Positions 35,297 to 44,431 of a stretch of 64,000 nucleotides of DNA are shown in pieces; the stretch's first letter is position 1, and each line of letters starts with the position of its first letter. The DNA lies in NCBI GenBank assembly GCA_039666455.1, contig JAVSLW010000001.1, positions 1 through 64,000 of the forward strand, read 5' to 3'. Origin of the DNA: Methanobacterium sp. (GTDB lineage: Archaea; Methanobacteriota; Methanobacteria; Methanobacteriales; Methanobacteriaceae). The notes beneath the pieces were generated by a model, which was given only the letters and a program-made list of their open reading frames with translations, was not told where the DNA came from and ran no database searches. Position numbers and translations under genes: made by a program.

Positions 35297-35986
35297 TTAT
35301 TTCATGGATATGAGTGCAGTAACAATGCATCCAATATTTTCGCCATTCATCCCCACAATTACTTCATCCTCTTTTATACCTGCAAACTGTCTTGAGCCGC
35401 TGCACCCAAGGGTGAAATTGGCAGTGTTATTGACGAAAGGACCGGCCACAGCATCAGCACATACTGACTGAATTCCTGAAAAACTTGCTTCTAATCTGCC
35501 TCCACGGGTGTAAACCATAGCTTGTGCCAGTTTCATTGCCTGGGCAGGCTTACAAATTACTATAATCACATCAGGATCAAATTTAACGTTTTCTAAGGGC
35601 GCATAAATGATAGCTTTCATCATGGGGTCTATTTTAGGGATTGCTTCCATTGTACGCTTTGCAGATCCTAAACTTTTGAATCTACCAAGGCTTTGATAAA
35701 ATTCACCTGTTTTTATCTTCTCTGGAGTCTCTATTAATCCAATAGCGGCAGCCCCACCTTTACACATCTGTTCTTCACCTGTTGCATAGAACATTTCACC
35801 TTGAGCTGCTTTTTGGACCATTTCACAGTGCCTTATGTTTTCATCTATTTTTTCAATTCCTTCTGGAATGTTTTCTTCCCTTAAAACAAATTTTATTGCT
35901 ACTGGAGATTTATCCAAGCCTAATTTTTCTTTAAGTTCCCTTGATACCATATCGTATCCTTCTACTTCGCAGGTGCCTTCTGCCAT
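35297..35986 (-). CDS. DUF169-family protein
   Basis: 229 residues of the DUF169 family, widespread in methanogens and anaerobes and of unknown function. Cys residues in the RHCEMVQKA and QMCKGGAAAIGL segments and a C-terminal TLGCSGSR stretch are typical and suggest iron-sulfur or other metal binding. I chose the ATG at 35986, since ACGGTGA lies before it; the GTG at 35995 overlaps that site. The 71-residue protein follows in the same direction. Confidence 0.85.
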   Translation of the reverse strand: MAEGTCEVEGYDMVSRELKEKLGLDKSPVAIKFVLREENIPEGIEKIDENIRHCEMVQKAAQGEMFYATGEEQMCKGGAAAIGLIETPEKIKTGEFYQSLGRFKSLGSAKRTMEAIPKIDPMMKAIIYAPLENVKFDPDVIIVICKPAQAMKLAQAMVYTRGGRLEASFSGIQSVCADAVAGPFVNNTANFTLGCSGSRQFAGIKEDEVIVGMNGENIGCIVTALISMK

Positions 35987-36150
35987 GCTTTTCACCGTTT
36001 TTATTATATTTTTTAAATTATTTAACTGTATTGCAGTTCTTTTTCATAAAAAATGATTTTGCAAAAGAAAGCTTACTTTGAATTCAAATGCTAAAATAAG
36101 TTGATGATGAAATGAAAGATATTTAGAGTAAAAATAGTAAAAATTAAAGA

Positions 36151-36888
36151 TTATCCTGATTTAACCCCTTCAACAAGTTCTTCAATCTTGTTTTTAACAT
36201 TAGAACTGTCTTCAACTACAGTACCGGTCACCACAATATCTGCACCAGCCTTTGCAATACGTGCAGCGGTTTTGCCGTCACGTATCCCTCCACCCACAAT
36301 TACAATTATATTGCTCATTTTTTTAACTGCCGTAATCATGGCTTCTGGAACGTGTTTATCAGCACCAGAACCTGCTTCAAGATATAACAACCTCATTCCA
36401 AGGCATTCTGCAGCCATTGCATATGCAACAGCAATATCTGGCTTGTTTCTTGGAATCAATTTAGCGTCTCCTACCCATCCAACTGTTCCACCAGGTTCAA
36501 CAACAAGATAGCCCATTGGAAGTATTTCAATTCCCATTTTTTTAATTGCGGGAGCGCCTAAAGCCTGGGCACCAGTTATCCAGTAGGGATTGCTTGAATT
36601 TAAAAGGCTCATAAAAAAAATTGCGTCTGCATATCTGCTTACACCACTAATATTTCCTGGAAAAAGAATAACTGGAACATCAACGCTTTCCTGCAGGGCT
36701 TTTGCAGTTGCATCAAGTTCTGTAGGTTCTGTAGTTGATCCGCCAAGCATTATTCCGTCTGTTCCTCCAGATACGGCTTCTTTTGCTATTCTTACAGCTT
36801 CTTCAGGACTCTGTTTTTCTGGATCTAAAAGTGTTAAATGTATTTTGTGGTCTTTTAATGTATTTTTAATGTAGTTTTCGACTTTCAT
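36151..36888 (-). CDS. (S)-3-O-geranylgeranylglyceryl phosphate synthase
   Basis: 245 residues with a TIM-barrel layout. The enzyme makes the first ether bond of archaeal membrane lipids, joining sn-glycerol-1-phosphate to geranylgeranyl diphosphate. Signature segments are the LLDPEKQSPEE opening, MLGGSTTEP, a LYLEAGSGA loop and the C-terminal IVIVGGGIRDG phosphate-binding motif. I chose ATG 36888, at MKVENYI; an upstream ATG at 36930 adds an unlikely hydrophobic leader. The L40e gene lies close upstream, and the two may be co-transcribed. Confidence 0.93.
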   Translation of the reverse strand: MKVENYIKNTLKDHKIHLTLLDPEKQSPEEAVRIAKEAVSGGTDGIMLGGSTTEPTELDATAKALQESVDVPVILFPGNISGVSRYADAIFFMSLLNSSNPYWITGAQALGAPAIKKMGIEILPMGYLVVEPGGTVGWVGDAKLIPRNKPDIAVAYAMAAECLGMRLLYLEAGSGADKHVPEAMITAVKKMSNIIVIVGGGIRDGKTAARIAKAGADIVVTGTVVEDSSNVKNKIEELVEGVKSG

Positions 36889-36944
36889 TTTACCACGGCA
36901 TGGAAAAATAATTATAATAATTGAAATCAATGTATAAATAAAAA

Positions 36945-36959
36945 ATGGAGGATAACCCT
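36945..36959. terminator. Small hairpin downstream of the L40e gene
   Basis: GGAGGATAACCCTCC can fold into a 5-bp GC-rich stem with a 5-nt loop, 25 nt past the L40e stop. It might slow RNA decay or mark a 3' end; archaea do not need such stems for termination. Confidence 0.25.
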
Positions 36960-36983
36960 CCGAATCGAAATAAAGGAATTTAT

Positions 36984-37130
36984 CTATCCTCTTGACTCTT
37001 TAGCTTTTGGTCTTAGACCTTTGTAACCGCATTTTCTGCATGTTTTTGCAGTTGGGGGGTTTCTTGCATTACATTTTAAGCATATTTTGATATGGAATAT
37101 TCTGTTTTCTGCTTCTTCAAATCTAGCCAT
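36984..37130 (-). CDS. rpl40e: 50S ribosomal protein L40e
   Basis: A 48-residue protein, too short for many gene callers. It opens MARFEEAENRIFHIKIC and has four zinc-binding cysteines, C17, C20, C31 and C34, in a CxxC-10-CxxC zinc ribbon, followed by a basic tail. This is the archaeal L40e, homologous to the ribosomal half of the eukaryotic ubiquitin fusion. A strong AGGAGGATAA precedes the ATG. Confidence 0.92.
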   Translation of the reverse strand: MARFEEAENRIFHIKICLKCNARNPPTAKTCRKCGYKGLRPKAKESRG

Positions 37131-37186
37131 TTATTATCCTCCTTATGTAATTATTTAATTTAATTTTAGATAGTTTAAAATATAAG

Positions 37187-37693
37187 TTATTCCAGGTATT
37201 TATTTTGAATTTCTACAACTTCCAAACTGTTTTTAGCTTTAGAATAGCTTTCTAAGAGCTCTTCATTGAGCTTTAGAAAATGAGGGCCCCATTTGAATGG
37301 AGACATAATGTCAACAGCTATATCTTTAAACCCAATTATATAAAAACCTGCTGCAATTGCCTCTGCAGTTGACAGTATACATGGTTTTCCATAATTGGTT
37401 GGATTTGCAGCTATCAAAAAGGGTAATGATCTGCTGTTTTTTCCTGTTTTTAGTCTAAAAGGAACTTTATCTAACCTTTTCCACGAACAATCAAGTCCTA
37501 CAAGTCCTTTTTCCATTATTGTCTCTCTATCTTCACAAGATAAAGCTTTCTGTGAATAAGGATCCAGGATAATTGCACCGGCAGGTACCATATTTAATTT
37601 TGTAACTACTTTAACTTTTCCCTGTTTTCCAAGTTTAACCGTGGTGCATTTCTTACGATCACATTCTTCTTTGTGGTATACAACGATTCTCAT
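37187..37693 (-). CDS. Tsr3-family rRNA aminocarboxypropyltransferase
   Basis: 168 residues of the DUF367/Tsr3 family, which transfers an aminocarboxypropyl group from SAM to a hypermodified uridine in the small-subunit rRNA. Visible blocks are the ECDRKKCT opening, GLVGLDCSW, SLPFLIAANPTNYGKP and the STAEAIAAGFYI helix. The archaeal members are shorter than the yeast protein, as here. The L40e gene follows, so ribosome-related genes cluster. Confidence 0.9.
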   Translation of the reverse strand: MRIVVYHKEECDRKKCTTVKLGKQGKVKVVTKLNMVPAGAIILDPYSQKALSCEDRETIMEKGLVGLDCSWKRLDKVPFRLKTGKNSRSLPFLIAANPTNYGKPCILSTAEAIAAGFYIIGFKDIAVDIMSPFKWGPHFLKLNEELLESYSKAKNSLEVVEIQNKYLE

Positions 37694-37794
37694 TTCTAAA
37701 ACACGTTCTAATCAATATTTCTTTTAGTTATTTAAAAGAAAACAATAAGTCACAACAACTGATTATATAGCTCCATATTTAAAAATTTATGCTT

Positions 37795-39900
37795 TTAAAA
37801 AAAAGACCTTTCATACTCTATTATCTGGGATACAGCCTCTTTTGCATCTTTTATGTCTTCAAGGTCATAATAACGCCCTCCTGATGCTAAGGCAATTTCC
37901 ATGTTGGTGCTCCTACCATATTTAACAGATTTTTCAAAATTAACAACGATGGTAGTTATATCATTCTCTTTAAGGTTTTTTGCAGCATTAATGGCATCTC
38001 TTGTAGGGCCTTCCTTTATTCCCACATTAGGCATTCCATCGGTTAATATCATCATTATTGGAACATATTCCCTCTTTCTTTTCTCTTTTTTAAGCACTTC
38101 AAAACCTTTTTCAATTCCAGAAGCAAGAGGTGTGGTCCCACCTACTCTAATATTATCCACATACTCTTTAAATGAAACTGCACGTCTCGTTGTAGGGACA
38201 ATAACTTCTGCACCCTGACCTTTAAACCCGATAACACTGATTCTATCCTTATGTCTGGCAGTATCGTCAATTAATTGATTTAGAATCCCTTTAACTTTAT
38301 TTGCTTTCCTTTGTGAAAACATAGATCCGCTTACATCAACAACAAGTGCTATGGAAGCTCTTGAACCGTGTTTTCTCACTTTCTGGCGTATATCCTCATT
38401 TTCAACCTTAATTCTGCCATTTGATCTGATTGCAGCAGCCCGCAGAGTTGCATCTATAGCTATATCCTGATTACCATTTTTAGGAAATTTACTTTTTATG
38501 TATTTACCTTTCTGTGTCTTAGAATCAACTCGTTTTCCATAAAGACGATTTTTAGTTGCGCCTTTCATTTTAAGGAGCTTTTTTATGTCAATCTTCTCGC
38601 TATCAGCATCAACACTGCCTTTTTCATCTTCCTTACTTTGAAGTTTCATTCCTTTTTTTTGATCTTCACCCTGTTCAGCAGGTCCTGGAGAAATATTCAC
38701 AGTTCTATTTTCTTTTTCATCATCTTCTTTTTCTTCTGGGGTTTCTTCAGGAGTTAAATCACCGTTTTCATTGTTATCTCCATTACCTCCTGATTGATCT
38801 TCATCACCGTCGCTTTTTTGATCTTCATCTGAAGGTGTTGATTCTCCTTTTGTATTATCCTGTTGTTCTTCTCCGCTTTGATCCTTTTCTTCTTCAGCAG
38901 TGTCAGAAATCGCTTTTTCCATCATTTGTTTAATTTTATTTTGGTCAAATGTTTTAGGAAGTCTTTCACCAAGAACAAGTAACATTGCCTCTTCCAAGTC
39001 ATCATAAGTAACTTCAACGTGTTTATTGTAAGCTGCAATAGTTTTTGCTGTTTTTAATATGGCAATATCTGCCCTATGACCATCAACTCCTATATTAACG
39101 CTTACGTGTGCTATTGCTTTCATAATTTCAGAAGATACATTTATATTTTTAAGAAGTTTCCTTGCACTTAAAATGTTTTCAAGAATTTTCTGCTGTTCTT
39201 CCTTGAATTTGTCTGCAAATGCTTCAGGATCACTTTCAAACTCTTCCCTTCGTGCCATTATTTCAACACGGTCTTTTATGTCCATAATGCTGTGTGCGAC
39301 AATATGCAGGCCAATTCTATCTGAAAGCTGTGGTCTAAGCTCACCTTCAGCAGGATTCATGGTTCCAACAAGTATGAACCGTGATGGATGGGATAGGGAG
39401 ATTCCTTCTCTTTCTACAACATTTATGCCATAGGCAGCAGCGTCCAGCAGGACATCGACGATGTTATCATCCAGAAGGTTTATTTCGTCAATATAGAGTA
39501 TATTTCTATTAGCTTCAGCAAGAATACCTGGCTCTAAGGCTTTAATACCTTCTTTAAGTGCTTTTTCAATATTTATTGATCCAAGAACACGGTCTTCAGT
39601 TGAACCCAGAGGAAGCTCCACAACGCGCATTTTCTTCTTTTCTATCTTCATGTCTTCAGATATACAAGAATCGCAAAGTGAACCTTTATCCTCAGGATCG
39701 CAGTTAAATGGACAGCCTTTTACCACTTTAATGGAGGGTAAGAGGTCAGCGAGAGCCCTGACTGCTGTGGTTTTACCAGTACCCTTGTCTCCTTTAATGA
39801 GCACTCCACCAATACCGGGATTAATTGCATTTAATATAAGTGCTTTTTTAATGTTTTCCTGACCAACAATTGCTGAAAATGGAAAAATAAGATTTTTCAA
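37795..39900 (-). CDS. Fused ChlI/ChlD-type chelatase ATPase with VWA domain
   Basis: About 701 residues. The N-terminal AAA+ domain (BchI/ChlI-like) has Walker A KGDKGTGKTT near 38-47 and an inserted Cys group (GCPFNCD, then CDSC) near 60-80. A highly acidic Glu/Asp/Gly/Asn-rich linker (about 340-430) leads to a VWA domain with the MIDAS motif DVSGSMF near 525. It resembles the ATPase subunit paired with CobN-type cobaltochelatases in archaea. No large chelatase subunit is nearby, so its metal and tetrapyrrole are uncertain. The TTG at 39900 follows GGTGAAATCA; an ATG at 39969 lacks such a site. Confidence 0.83.
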   Translation of the reverse strand: MKNLIFPFSAIVGQENIKKALILNAINPGIGGVLIKGDKGTGKTTAVRALADLLPSIKVVKGCPFNCDPEDKGSLCDSCISEDMKIEKKKMRVVELPLGSTEDRVLGSINIEKALKEGIKALEPGILAEANRNILYIDEINLLDDNIVDVLLDAAAYGINVVEREGISLSHPSRFILVGTMNPAEGELRPQLSDRIGLHIVAHSIMDIKDRVEIMARREEFESDPEAFADKFKEEQQKILENILSARKLLKNINVSSEIMKAIAHVSVNIGVDGHRADIAILKTAKTIAAYNKHVEVTYDDLEEAMLLVLGERLPKTFDQNKIKQMMEKAISDTAEEEKDQSGEEQQDNTKGESTPSDEDQKSDGDEDQSGGNGDNNENGDLTPEETPEEKEDDEKENRTVNISPGPAEQGEDQKKGMKLQSKEDEKGSVDADSEKIDIKKLLKMKGATKNRLYGKRVDSKTQKGKYIKSKFPKNGNQDIAIDATLRAAAIRSNGRIKVENEDIRQKVRKHGSRASIALVVDVSGSMFSQRKANKVKGILNQLIDDTARHKDRISVIGFKGQGAEVIVPTTRRAVSFKEYVDNIRVGGTTPLASGIEKGFEVLKKEKRKREYVPIMMILTDGMPNVGIKEGPTRDAINAAKNLKENDITTIVVNFEKSVKYGRSTNMEIALASGGRYYDLEDIKDAKEAVSQIIEYERSFF

Positions 39901-40094
39901 TGATTTCACCGTTTTAGTGCTCTTAAATAATTTAAGATAAATCTGGTTGTATATATAAAATTTGTCCATAATTATATATACTGTTAATAATATTATGTGG
40001 AACTACAAATGATAATAATTTAGAAATTTTAGAAAAATCATTCATAACAAATAATAAATAAAATGTTCAACATAATGAAAAACGGTGGTAATAA

Positions 40095-40250
40095 ATGTGT
40101 ACTGTTGGAGGCCCAATGGCAGATATTAAAATGAAAAAGCTTAAAACCAGAAGATACAGGTGCCTGGATTGTGGAAACGAATTTAAGGGGCTTGGAAAAA
40201 GAGTAATATGTCCAGCATGCCAGTCAGAGAACGTAGAAGCCTTAGAATAG
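40095..40250 (+). CDS. 51-residue zinc-ribbon protein
   Basis: A short basic protein with two CxxC pairs (CLDCG at 23-26 and CPAC at 39-42) around a KGLGKR turn, the layout of a zinc ribbon found in rRNA- or nucleic-acid-binding proteins and rubredoxin-like mini proteins. The ATG has AACGGTGGTAATAA before it. It overlaps the next gene by 43 nt in another frame, if that gene starts at 40208. I did not identify a specific family. Confidence 0.7.
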   Translation: MCTVGGPMADIKMKKLKTRRYRCLDCGNEFKGLGKRVICPACQSENVEALE

Positions 40251-40693
40251 ATAAGGATCAAATATTATTTTTAATTGGAAGTTCTGGCGAACTGGGCATC
40301 ATCAAATCTGGCAGAAAAAAGCAGATATTTATAGGAATGCCTGATAAAGAAGAAATAGTTGTATTTCTTGAAGGTGAAGATTTAATAGTGGTTTCTGCAT
40401 TCTGTAAGGGAAAAAAAGCAGAAAAAGGAATCAAGAGTTTGCTTTATCTGCTTAAAGATATGAATTTTCCAATTACTGTCCTTCCAGAAAACCACCCAAC
40501 TTCATCAAGGTTACCTATGGTGGTTGCTACAGGAGATCACATTCGTTTAAACTGTAATATAGTTCCAGGCACCCATCCTGAGCAGGATATTTTATGTGCA
40601 TGTGAGGATCTCTCAGGTACCGAAATAACAGCAACAGAAAAAGGTGTCGACATTTTAGGCTCAGTTAAGAAGTTTAAAATTGAAAAATTTTAA
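40208..40693 (+). CDS. Conserved hypothetical protein, function unknown
   Basis: 161 residues, mixed alpha/beta, without a motif I recognise. Cys residues occur in a C-terminal ILCACEDLSG segment and once before it. The frame has no clear Shine-Dalgarno. Starting at 40208 it overlaps the zinc-ribbon gene by 43 nt; a start at 40217 or later is possible, since the well-formed protein sequence only begins around residue 14. The overlap suggests coupled expression with the zinc-ribbon protein. Confidence 0.6.
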   Translation: MSSMPVRERRSLRIDKDQILFLIGSSGELGIIKSGRKKQIFIGMPDKEEIVVFLEGEDLIVVSAFCKGKKAEKGIKSLLYLLKDMNFPITVLPENHPTSSRLPMVVATGDHIRLNCNIVPGTHPEQDILCACEDLSGTEITATEKGVDILGSVKKFKIEKF

Positions 40694-40775
40694 TAGGGCT
40701 AAACTGCATTGCCTTATTTTAACCTGTTTAGATGGGTTAGTTTAATAAACATGAAAAAACTTAAGGGTATCTACC

Positions 40776-41483
40776 ATGTGGGTTTATGAATTTTATCAAA
40801 TTTTTGGACAAATAGTTTTTATTGCAGGTATTTTAATATTAATCCTGCTATCTGTTACACTTATTCTTGGAAAGGTTCTTATAAGGCAGGAAAAACTTAT
40901 TTTCCCCCGGCTGCTCCTATTTACTATAGATGTATTTTACGGACTTTTCAAAAAATTCGCCGGTAATGTGGGAGTAGATGAAAAAATAGTGGATCAAATT
41001 GGTGTTGAAGTTAGAAATAAGGTCAATGAAAAGTCATTTAAACAAATTGATGATAAGGATAAGGTTTTAATACTCCCCCACTGTTTAAGAAACCCGAAAT
41101 GCGAGGCCAAACTGAATATGACTGGTCTTCACTGTACTCACTGTAATCGGTGTGTAATAGGTGTTTTAAAAGAAAAGGCAGAAGATAGAGGATACGATGT
41201 ATTTATTATACCTGGATCAACCTTTTTAAAGAAAATATCCAAAGAAAATAAATTTAAAGCCGTTTTAGGCGTTGCATGCTATCAGGATCTGAATCTGGCC
41301 ATGATGAAACTTTCAGATTTCCACTGTCAGGGTGTGCCTCTTTTAAAAGATGGATGTGTCTGTACAAAGGTTGATACAAGGGCTGTTCTTGATAAAATGG
41401 GAATTGAACTCCCTCAAAATACTAAAATTCCTCAAAGTAATGTTACATGCAGTAAAGAACGTCTATCACGTAAACTACTTTAA
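40776..41483 (+). CDS. DUF116 membrane-anchored cysteine-rich protein
   Basis: 235 residues. Two hydrophobic segments (about 10-32 and 45-62) anchor a DUF116 domain. That domain has a cysteine group near 109-130 (HCLRNPKCEAKL, then HCTHCNRC), a single Cys in GVACYQDL and a late CVCTKVD pair, likely to hold iron-sulfur clusters or zinc. Its function is unknown. The ATG at 40776 has a weak AAGGGTATC ahead. It lies 200 nt before the pst genes, with hairpins between. Confidence 0.82.
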   Translation: MWVYEFYQIFGQIVFIAGILILILLSVTLILGKVLIRQEKLIFPRLLLFTIDVFYGLFKKFAGNVGVDEKIVDQIGVEVRNKVNEKSFKQIDDKDKVLILPHCLRNPKCEAKLNMTGLHCTHCNRCVIGVLKEKAEDRGYDVFIIPGSTFLKKISKENKFKAVLGVACYQDLNLAMMKLSDFHCQGVPLLKDGCVCTKVDTRAVLDKMGIELPQNTKIPQSNVTCSKERLSRKLL

Positions 41484-41539
41484 TTTTAATAAAGGATGTC
41501 CTCCATTGCAACTGCAAGTTTAAATAACCTCTGGTGGTT

Positions 41540-41584
41540 AGCCTATTAGGCTCTACTCTGGTAATTGAAGTTTTCCACTTCAAT
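41540..41584. promoter_or_regulatory. Two small hairpins between DUF116 and pstS
   Basis: AGCCT-ATT-AGGCT at 41540-41552 (5 bp) and ATTGAAG-TTTTCCA-CTTCAAT at 41564-41584 (7 bp, perfect) lie close together. They could act at the DUF116 3' end or in regulation of the pst promoter downstream, where an AT-rich TATA-like run is near 41630-41655. Confidence 0.3.
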
Positions 41585-41699
41585 CATGCGGCTTAAAAGT
41601 TCACTTATTGTGTAAACTTCTGCACAAATAGTAATATTTAAATATTTGTATTTATGATAATATTAATTAGAAAGATGAAACACATAAGAGGTGAAACAC

Positions 41700-42515
41700 A
41701 TGGATTCAAAATACATAGTTGGAATAATAATAGTAATAATAGTAATAATCGGATCTGTCATCGTATTTGCAGGTATAGGCCGCCCACAACCAGAAACAAT
41801 AAATGTGGTGGGTTCAACATCTGTACACCCAACAGCAGAAAGGTTAGCTGAAGCATATATGCAAAAGAACCCCTATATAACCATCCACACTGCTGGCCCT
41901 GGTACGGGTGAAGGTATTAAGAGTGCCAAGGATGGTACTGCAGACATTGGTACAGCTTCCAGAGATCTTAAAGAAGAGGAAAAGCCAGGACTGAACTGGA
42001 CTGTTATTGGAAGGGATGGAATTGCTACCATAGTACACCCTGAAAACAATGTAAGTGATCTAACTAAAGAGCAGATCAGAGGTATATATTTAGGTGAGAT
42101 CACAAACTGGAGAGAAGTGGGTGGAGCTGATGCAACAATCAATGTTGTAACCAGAGAAGAAGGTTCTGGTACAAGAGGAGCATTCGAAGATATCGTAATG
42201 GATGATGAGTCAATTAAACCTGGTGCTATAGTGCAGGGTTCAACTGGATCTGTAATGGAAGCTGTAAGACATGATCCAAATGCAATAGGCTATGCGTCCT
42301 TAGCCTATCTAACTCCAGATGTTAAAGCTTTAAGCGTCGGTGGTGTGACACCATCACCAGAAACAGTATTAGATGGTACTTACGAAATACAGAGACCATT
42401 TTTGTTTTTAACCAGAGGTGAACCAACAGGCGCTGTTAAAGCATTTATCGACTGGGTCTTAGGTCCTGAAGGACAGACAATAATAAAAGATGAAGGGTTA
42501 GTACCTGTAGGCTAA
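41700..42515 (+). CDS. pstS: Phosphate ABC transporter, substrate-binding protein PstS
   Basis: 271 residues. An N-terminal hydrophobic segment (about 6-25) anchors or exports the protein; there is no lipobox Cys. The periplasmic-type phosphate-binding fold shows the VVGSTSVHPTAERLAEAY opening, DIGTASRDLK, and the TREEGSGTRGAFE loop that grips phosphate. The ATG at 41700 follows AGAGGTGA; a GTG at 41691 is the beginning of that site. A stem-loop follows the stop, then pstC and pstA. PstS is normally the most abundant product of such an operon. Confidence 0.93.
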   Translation: MDSKYIVGIIIVIIVIIGSVIVFAGIGRPQPETINVVGSTSVHPTAERLAEAYMQKNPYITIHTAGPGTGEGIKSAKDGTADIGTASRDLKEEEKPGLNWTVIGRDGIATIVHPENNVSDLTKEQIRGIYLGEITNWREVGGADATINVVTREEGSGTRGAFEDIVMDDESIKPGAIVQGSTGSVMEAVRHDPNAIGYASLAYLTPDVKALSVGGVTPSPETVLDGTYEIQRPFLFLTRGEPTGAVKAFIDWVLGPEGQTIIKDEGLVPVG

Positions 42516-42531
42516 GTGGGTTTTAACCACT
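42515..42531 (+). terminator. Stem-loop after pstS
   Basis: AGTGG-GTTTTAA-CCACT starts at the last base of the pstS stop codon and is followed by T-rich DNA. Similar structures after binding-protein genes stabilise the upstream part of the transcript, giving more PstS than permease. The stem is short (5 bp). Confidence 0.4.
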
Positions 42532-42653
42532 AACCTCTTTTGGAATTCTTTTTAAATTATTTTAATTCAAAAAGCTTAATTTGCAATCATTAAATTATAT
42601 CATCATGTTTATCACCTAAAGCAAGATGTTTTATAATTTCATGAGGTATTCAA

Positions 42654-43526
42654 ATGTATAAGAAACTGGAAGAAATTTTTGTGGAAAAATCATTACTCAT
42701 AGCTGCAACATCAGCAAGCATCATAATCCTTTTTATAATTTTTTTTATTTTTAGAGAAGGCCTTCCTGCAGTTATTAACGTTGGGGTTTTTAGCTTTATG
42801 TTTGGAACTGAATGGTCACCTTTAAGAGGCTATTTTGGCGCTTTACCTATGATAATAGGGTCTCTGTACATAACAGGGCTATCTTTACTCATGGCAGTTC
42901 CCCTATCTCTATGCTGTGCCATATTTTTAGCTGAAATTGCGCCCCGCCAAATGAGAATGATTTTAAAGCCTGCATTACAGGCTTTAGCAGGTGTTCCTTC
43001 TGTAGTATATGGATTTTTTGGGATTACAATCATTGTCCCATTTATAAGGGAGCAGTTTGGAGGTACAGGATTCAGTATTCTTGCAGCATCCATAATTTTA
43101 ACTGTTATGATTCTTCCAACAATAACCAGTTTATCAGAAGATGCTATAAAATCCATTCCCCTGGAATATAAAGAAGCGTCCCTTGCGCTTGGAGCAACTA
43201 ACTGGCAAACTATTAAAAACGTTATTTTCCCTGCAGCACTACCTGGAATTTTAACTGGAATTCTCCTGGGATTAGCACAAGGAATTGGAGAAACTATGAT
43301 AGTTATGGTTGCAGGGAATGTTGCACTTGTTCCAGATTCAATTCTTGATCCAGCAAGGGCTTTAACAGCTAATATAGCACTTGAAATGGGTTACGCAACA
43401 GAAATACATTACAGTGCTCTTTTTGCAACAGGCATAATCCTGTTCTTCTTGATATTGCTTCTTCTGGCTATAGCCAATTACGTTTATTATAGAAAGCGAG
43501 TTATTATTGGTGGGGGCTACCTTTAA
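42654..43526 (+). CDS. pstC: Phosphate ABC transporter permease PstC
   Basis: 290 residues with six hydrophobic segments and the cytoplasmic EAA-type loop near 175-205 (KEASLALGATNWQTIKNVIFPAALPG), which docks onto the ATPase. The first helix (about 15-35) leads into the external loop with GTEWSPLRGYFGALP. AGGTATT precedes the ATG. Its TAA overlaps the pstA ATG by one base (TAATG), so the two are translated together. Confidence 0.93.
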   Translation: MYKKLEEIFVEKSLLIAATSASIIILFIIFFIFREGLPAVINVGVFSFMFGTEWSPLRGYFGALPMIIGSLYITGLSLLMAVPLSLCCAIFLAEIAPRQMRMILKPALQALAGVPSVVYGFFGITIIVPFIREQFGGTGFSILAASIILTVMILPTITSLSEDAIKSIPLEYKEASLALGATNWQTIKNVIFPAALPGILTGILLGLAQGIGETMIVMVAGNVALVPDSILDPARALTANIALEMGYATEIHYSALFATGIILFFLILLLLAIANYVYYRKRVIIGGGYL

Positions 43527-44431
43527 TGTCATCAAGAATAGAAGGTATTAAAAAAGTTCCACGGAAGAAATTAAATTTAAATTTTAAACTTATATCACCA
43601 AAAAATGCTCAAAAGATAATGAAAGGAGTATTCTGGTGGGCAGGAATTCTTGCAATTCTCATATTACTGGCTGTTACTGGCTATATAATTATAATGGGAT
43701 CACCAGTTATAAATCTGGAATTTCTGCTTAATAGACCCCTTGACGCTGGTAGGGCTGGGGGTATATTTCCCATGATAGTTTCAACCATTTATGTAGCTCT
43801 CATTGCTGTCCTCGTTGCAGTTCCACTGGGTGTTGGAGCTGGAATTTATATAGCAGAATATGCTGGTCATGATAGCAAAATACTTAAAGCCATAAGATTT
43901 ACTACTGAAACACTTGCATCTATTCCATCAATAGTATTAGGTCTCTTTGGGTTAGCATTTTTTGTCATCTTCCTTGGGTTTGGATTCAGCGTATTGTCAG
44001 GAGGACTTGTATTAGCTATTATGGCCCTTCCAATGATAATACATGCCTCTGAAGTTTCTATCGAAGCAGTTCCTCAATATTATAGAGAGGGAAGCCTTGC
44101 ACTGGGAGCTACTAAATGGCAGACAGTATACAGGGTTGTGTTACCTGCTGCAATTCCAGGAATTGCTACTGGTGTGATCCTGGGGATGGTAAGAGCTATT
44201 GCAGAAACTGCAGCTATTATGTATACGGTAGGTGCATCGACAAGAGTTCCAATATCGATTTTTGATCCTGCAAGACCATTACCTTTTCATCTTTATATAA
44301 TGGCAACTGAAGGTATATCTCTTGAAAATGCTTTTGGAACTGCAGCAGTTCTTGTTACTATAGTACTTATAATAACTATTGTTACTAACGTGATGGTTGA
44401 AAAACAGGTTAGAAAAATGATGGGGCGATAA
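43526..44431 (+). CDS. pstA: Phosphate ABC transporter permease PstA
   Basis: 301 residues, six hydrophobic segments, with a polar N-terminus of about 40 residues longer than in many PstA. The EAA loop YREGSLALGATKWQTVYRVV leads into PAAIPG near 190-215. It overlaps the pstC stop by one base. The expected next gene, pstB (ATPase), is absent; a GGGGCGAT site and ATG right after the stop give only a 16-codon frame. The transporter therefore needs an ATPase encoded elsewhere. Confidence 0.93.
   Translation: MSSRIEGIKKVPRKKLNLNFKLISPKNAQKIMKGVFWWAGILAILILLAVTGYIIIMGSPVINLEFLLNRPLDAGRAGGIFPMIVSTIYVALIAVLVAVPLGVGAGIYIAEYAGHDSKILKAIRFTTETLASIPSIVLGLFGLAFFVIFLGFGFSVLSGGLVLAIMALPMIIHASEVSIEAVPQYYREGSLALGATKWQTVYRVVLPAAIPGIATGVILGMVRAIAETAAIMYTVGASTRVPISIFDPARPLPFHLYIMATEGISLENAFGTAAVLVTIVLIITIVTNVMVEKQVRKMMGR

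Noticed and set aside
41484..41699. GC-richer hairpins upstream of pstS considered as a tRNA
   Set aside because: No acceptor stem, anticodon loop or GGTTC-type T loop can be drawn; only two short independent stems.
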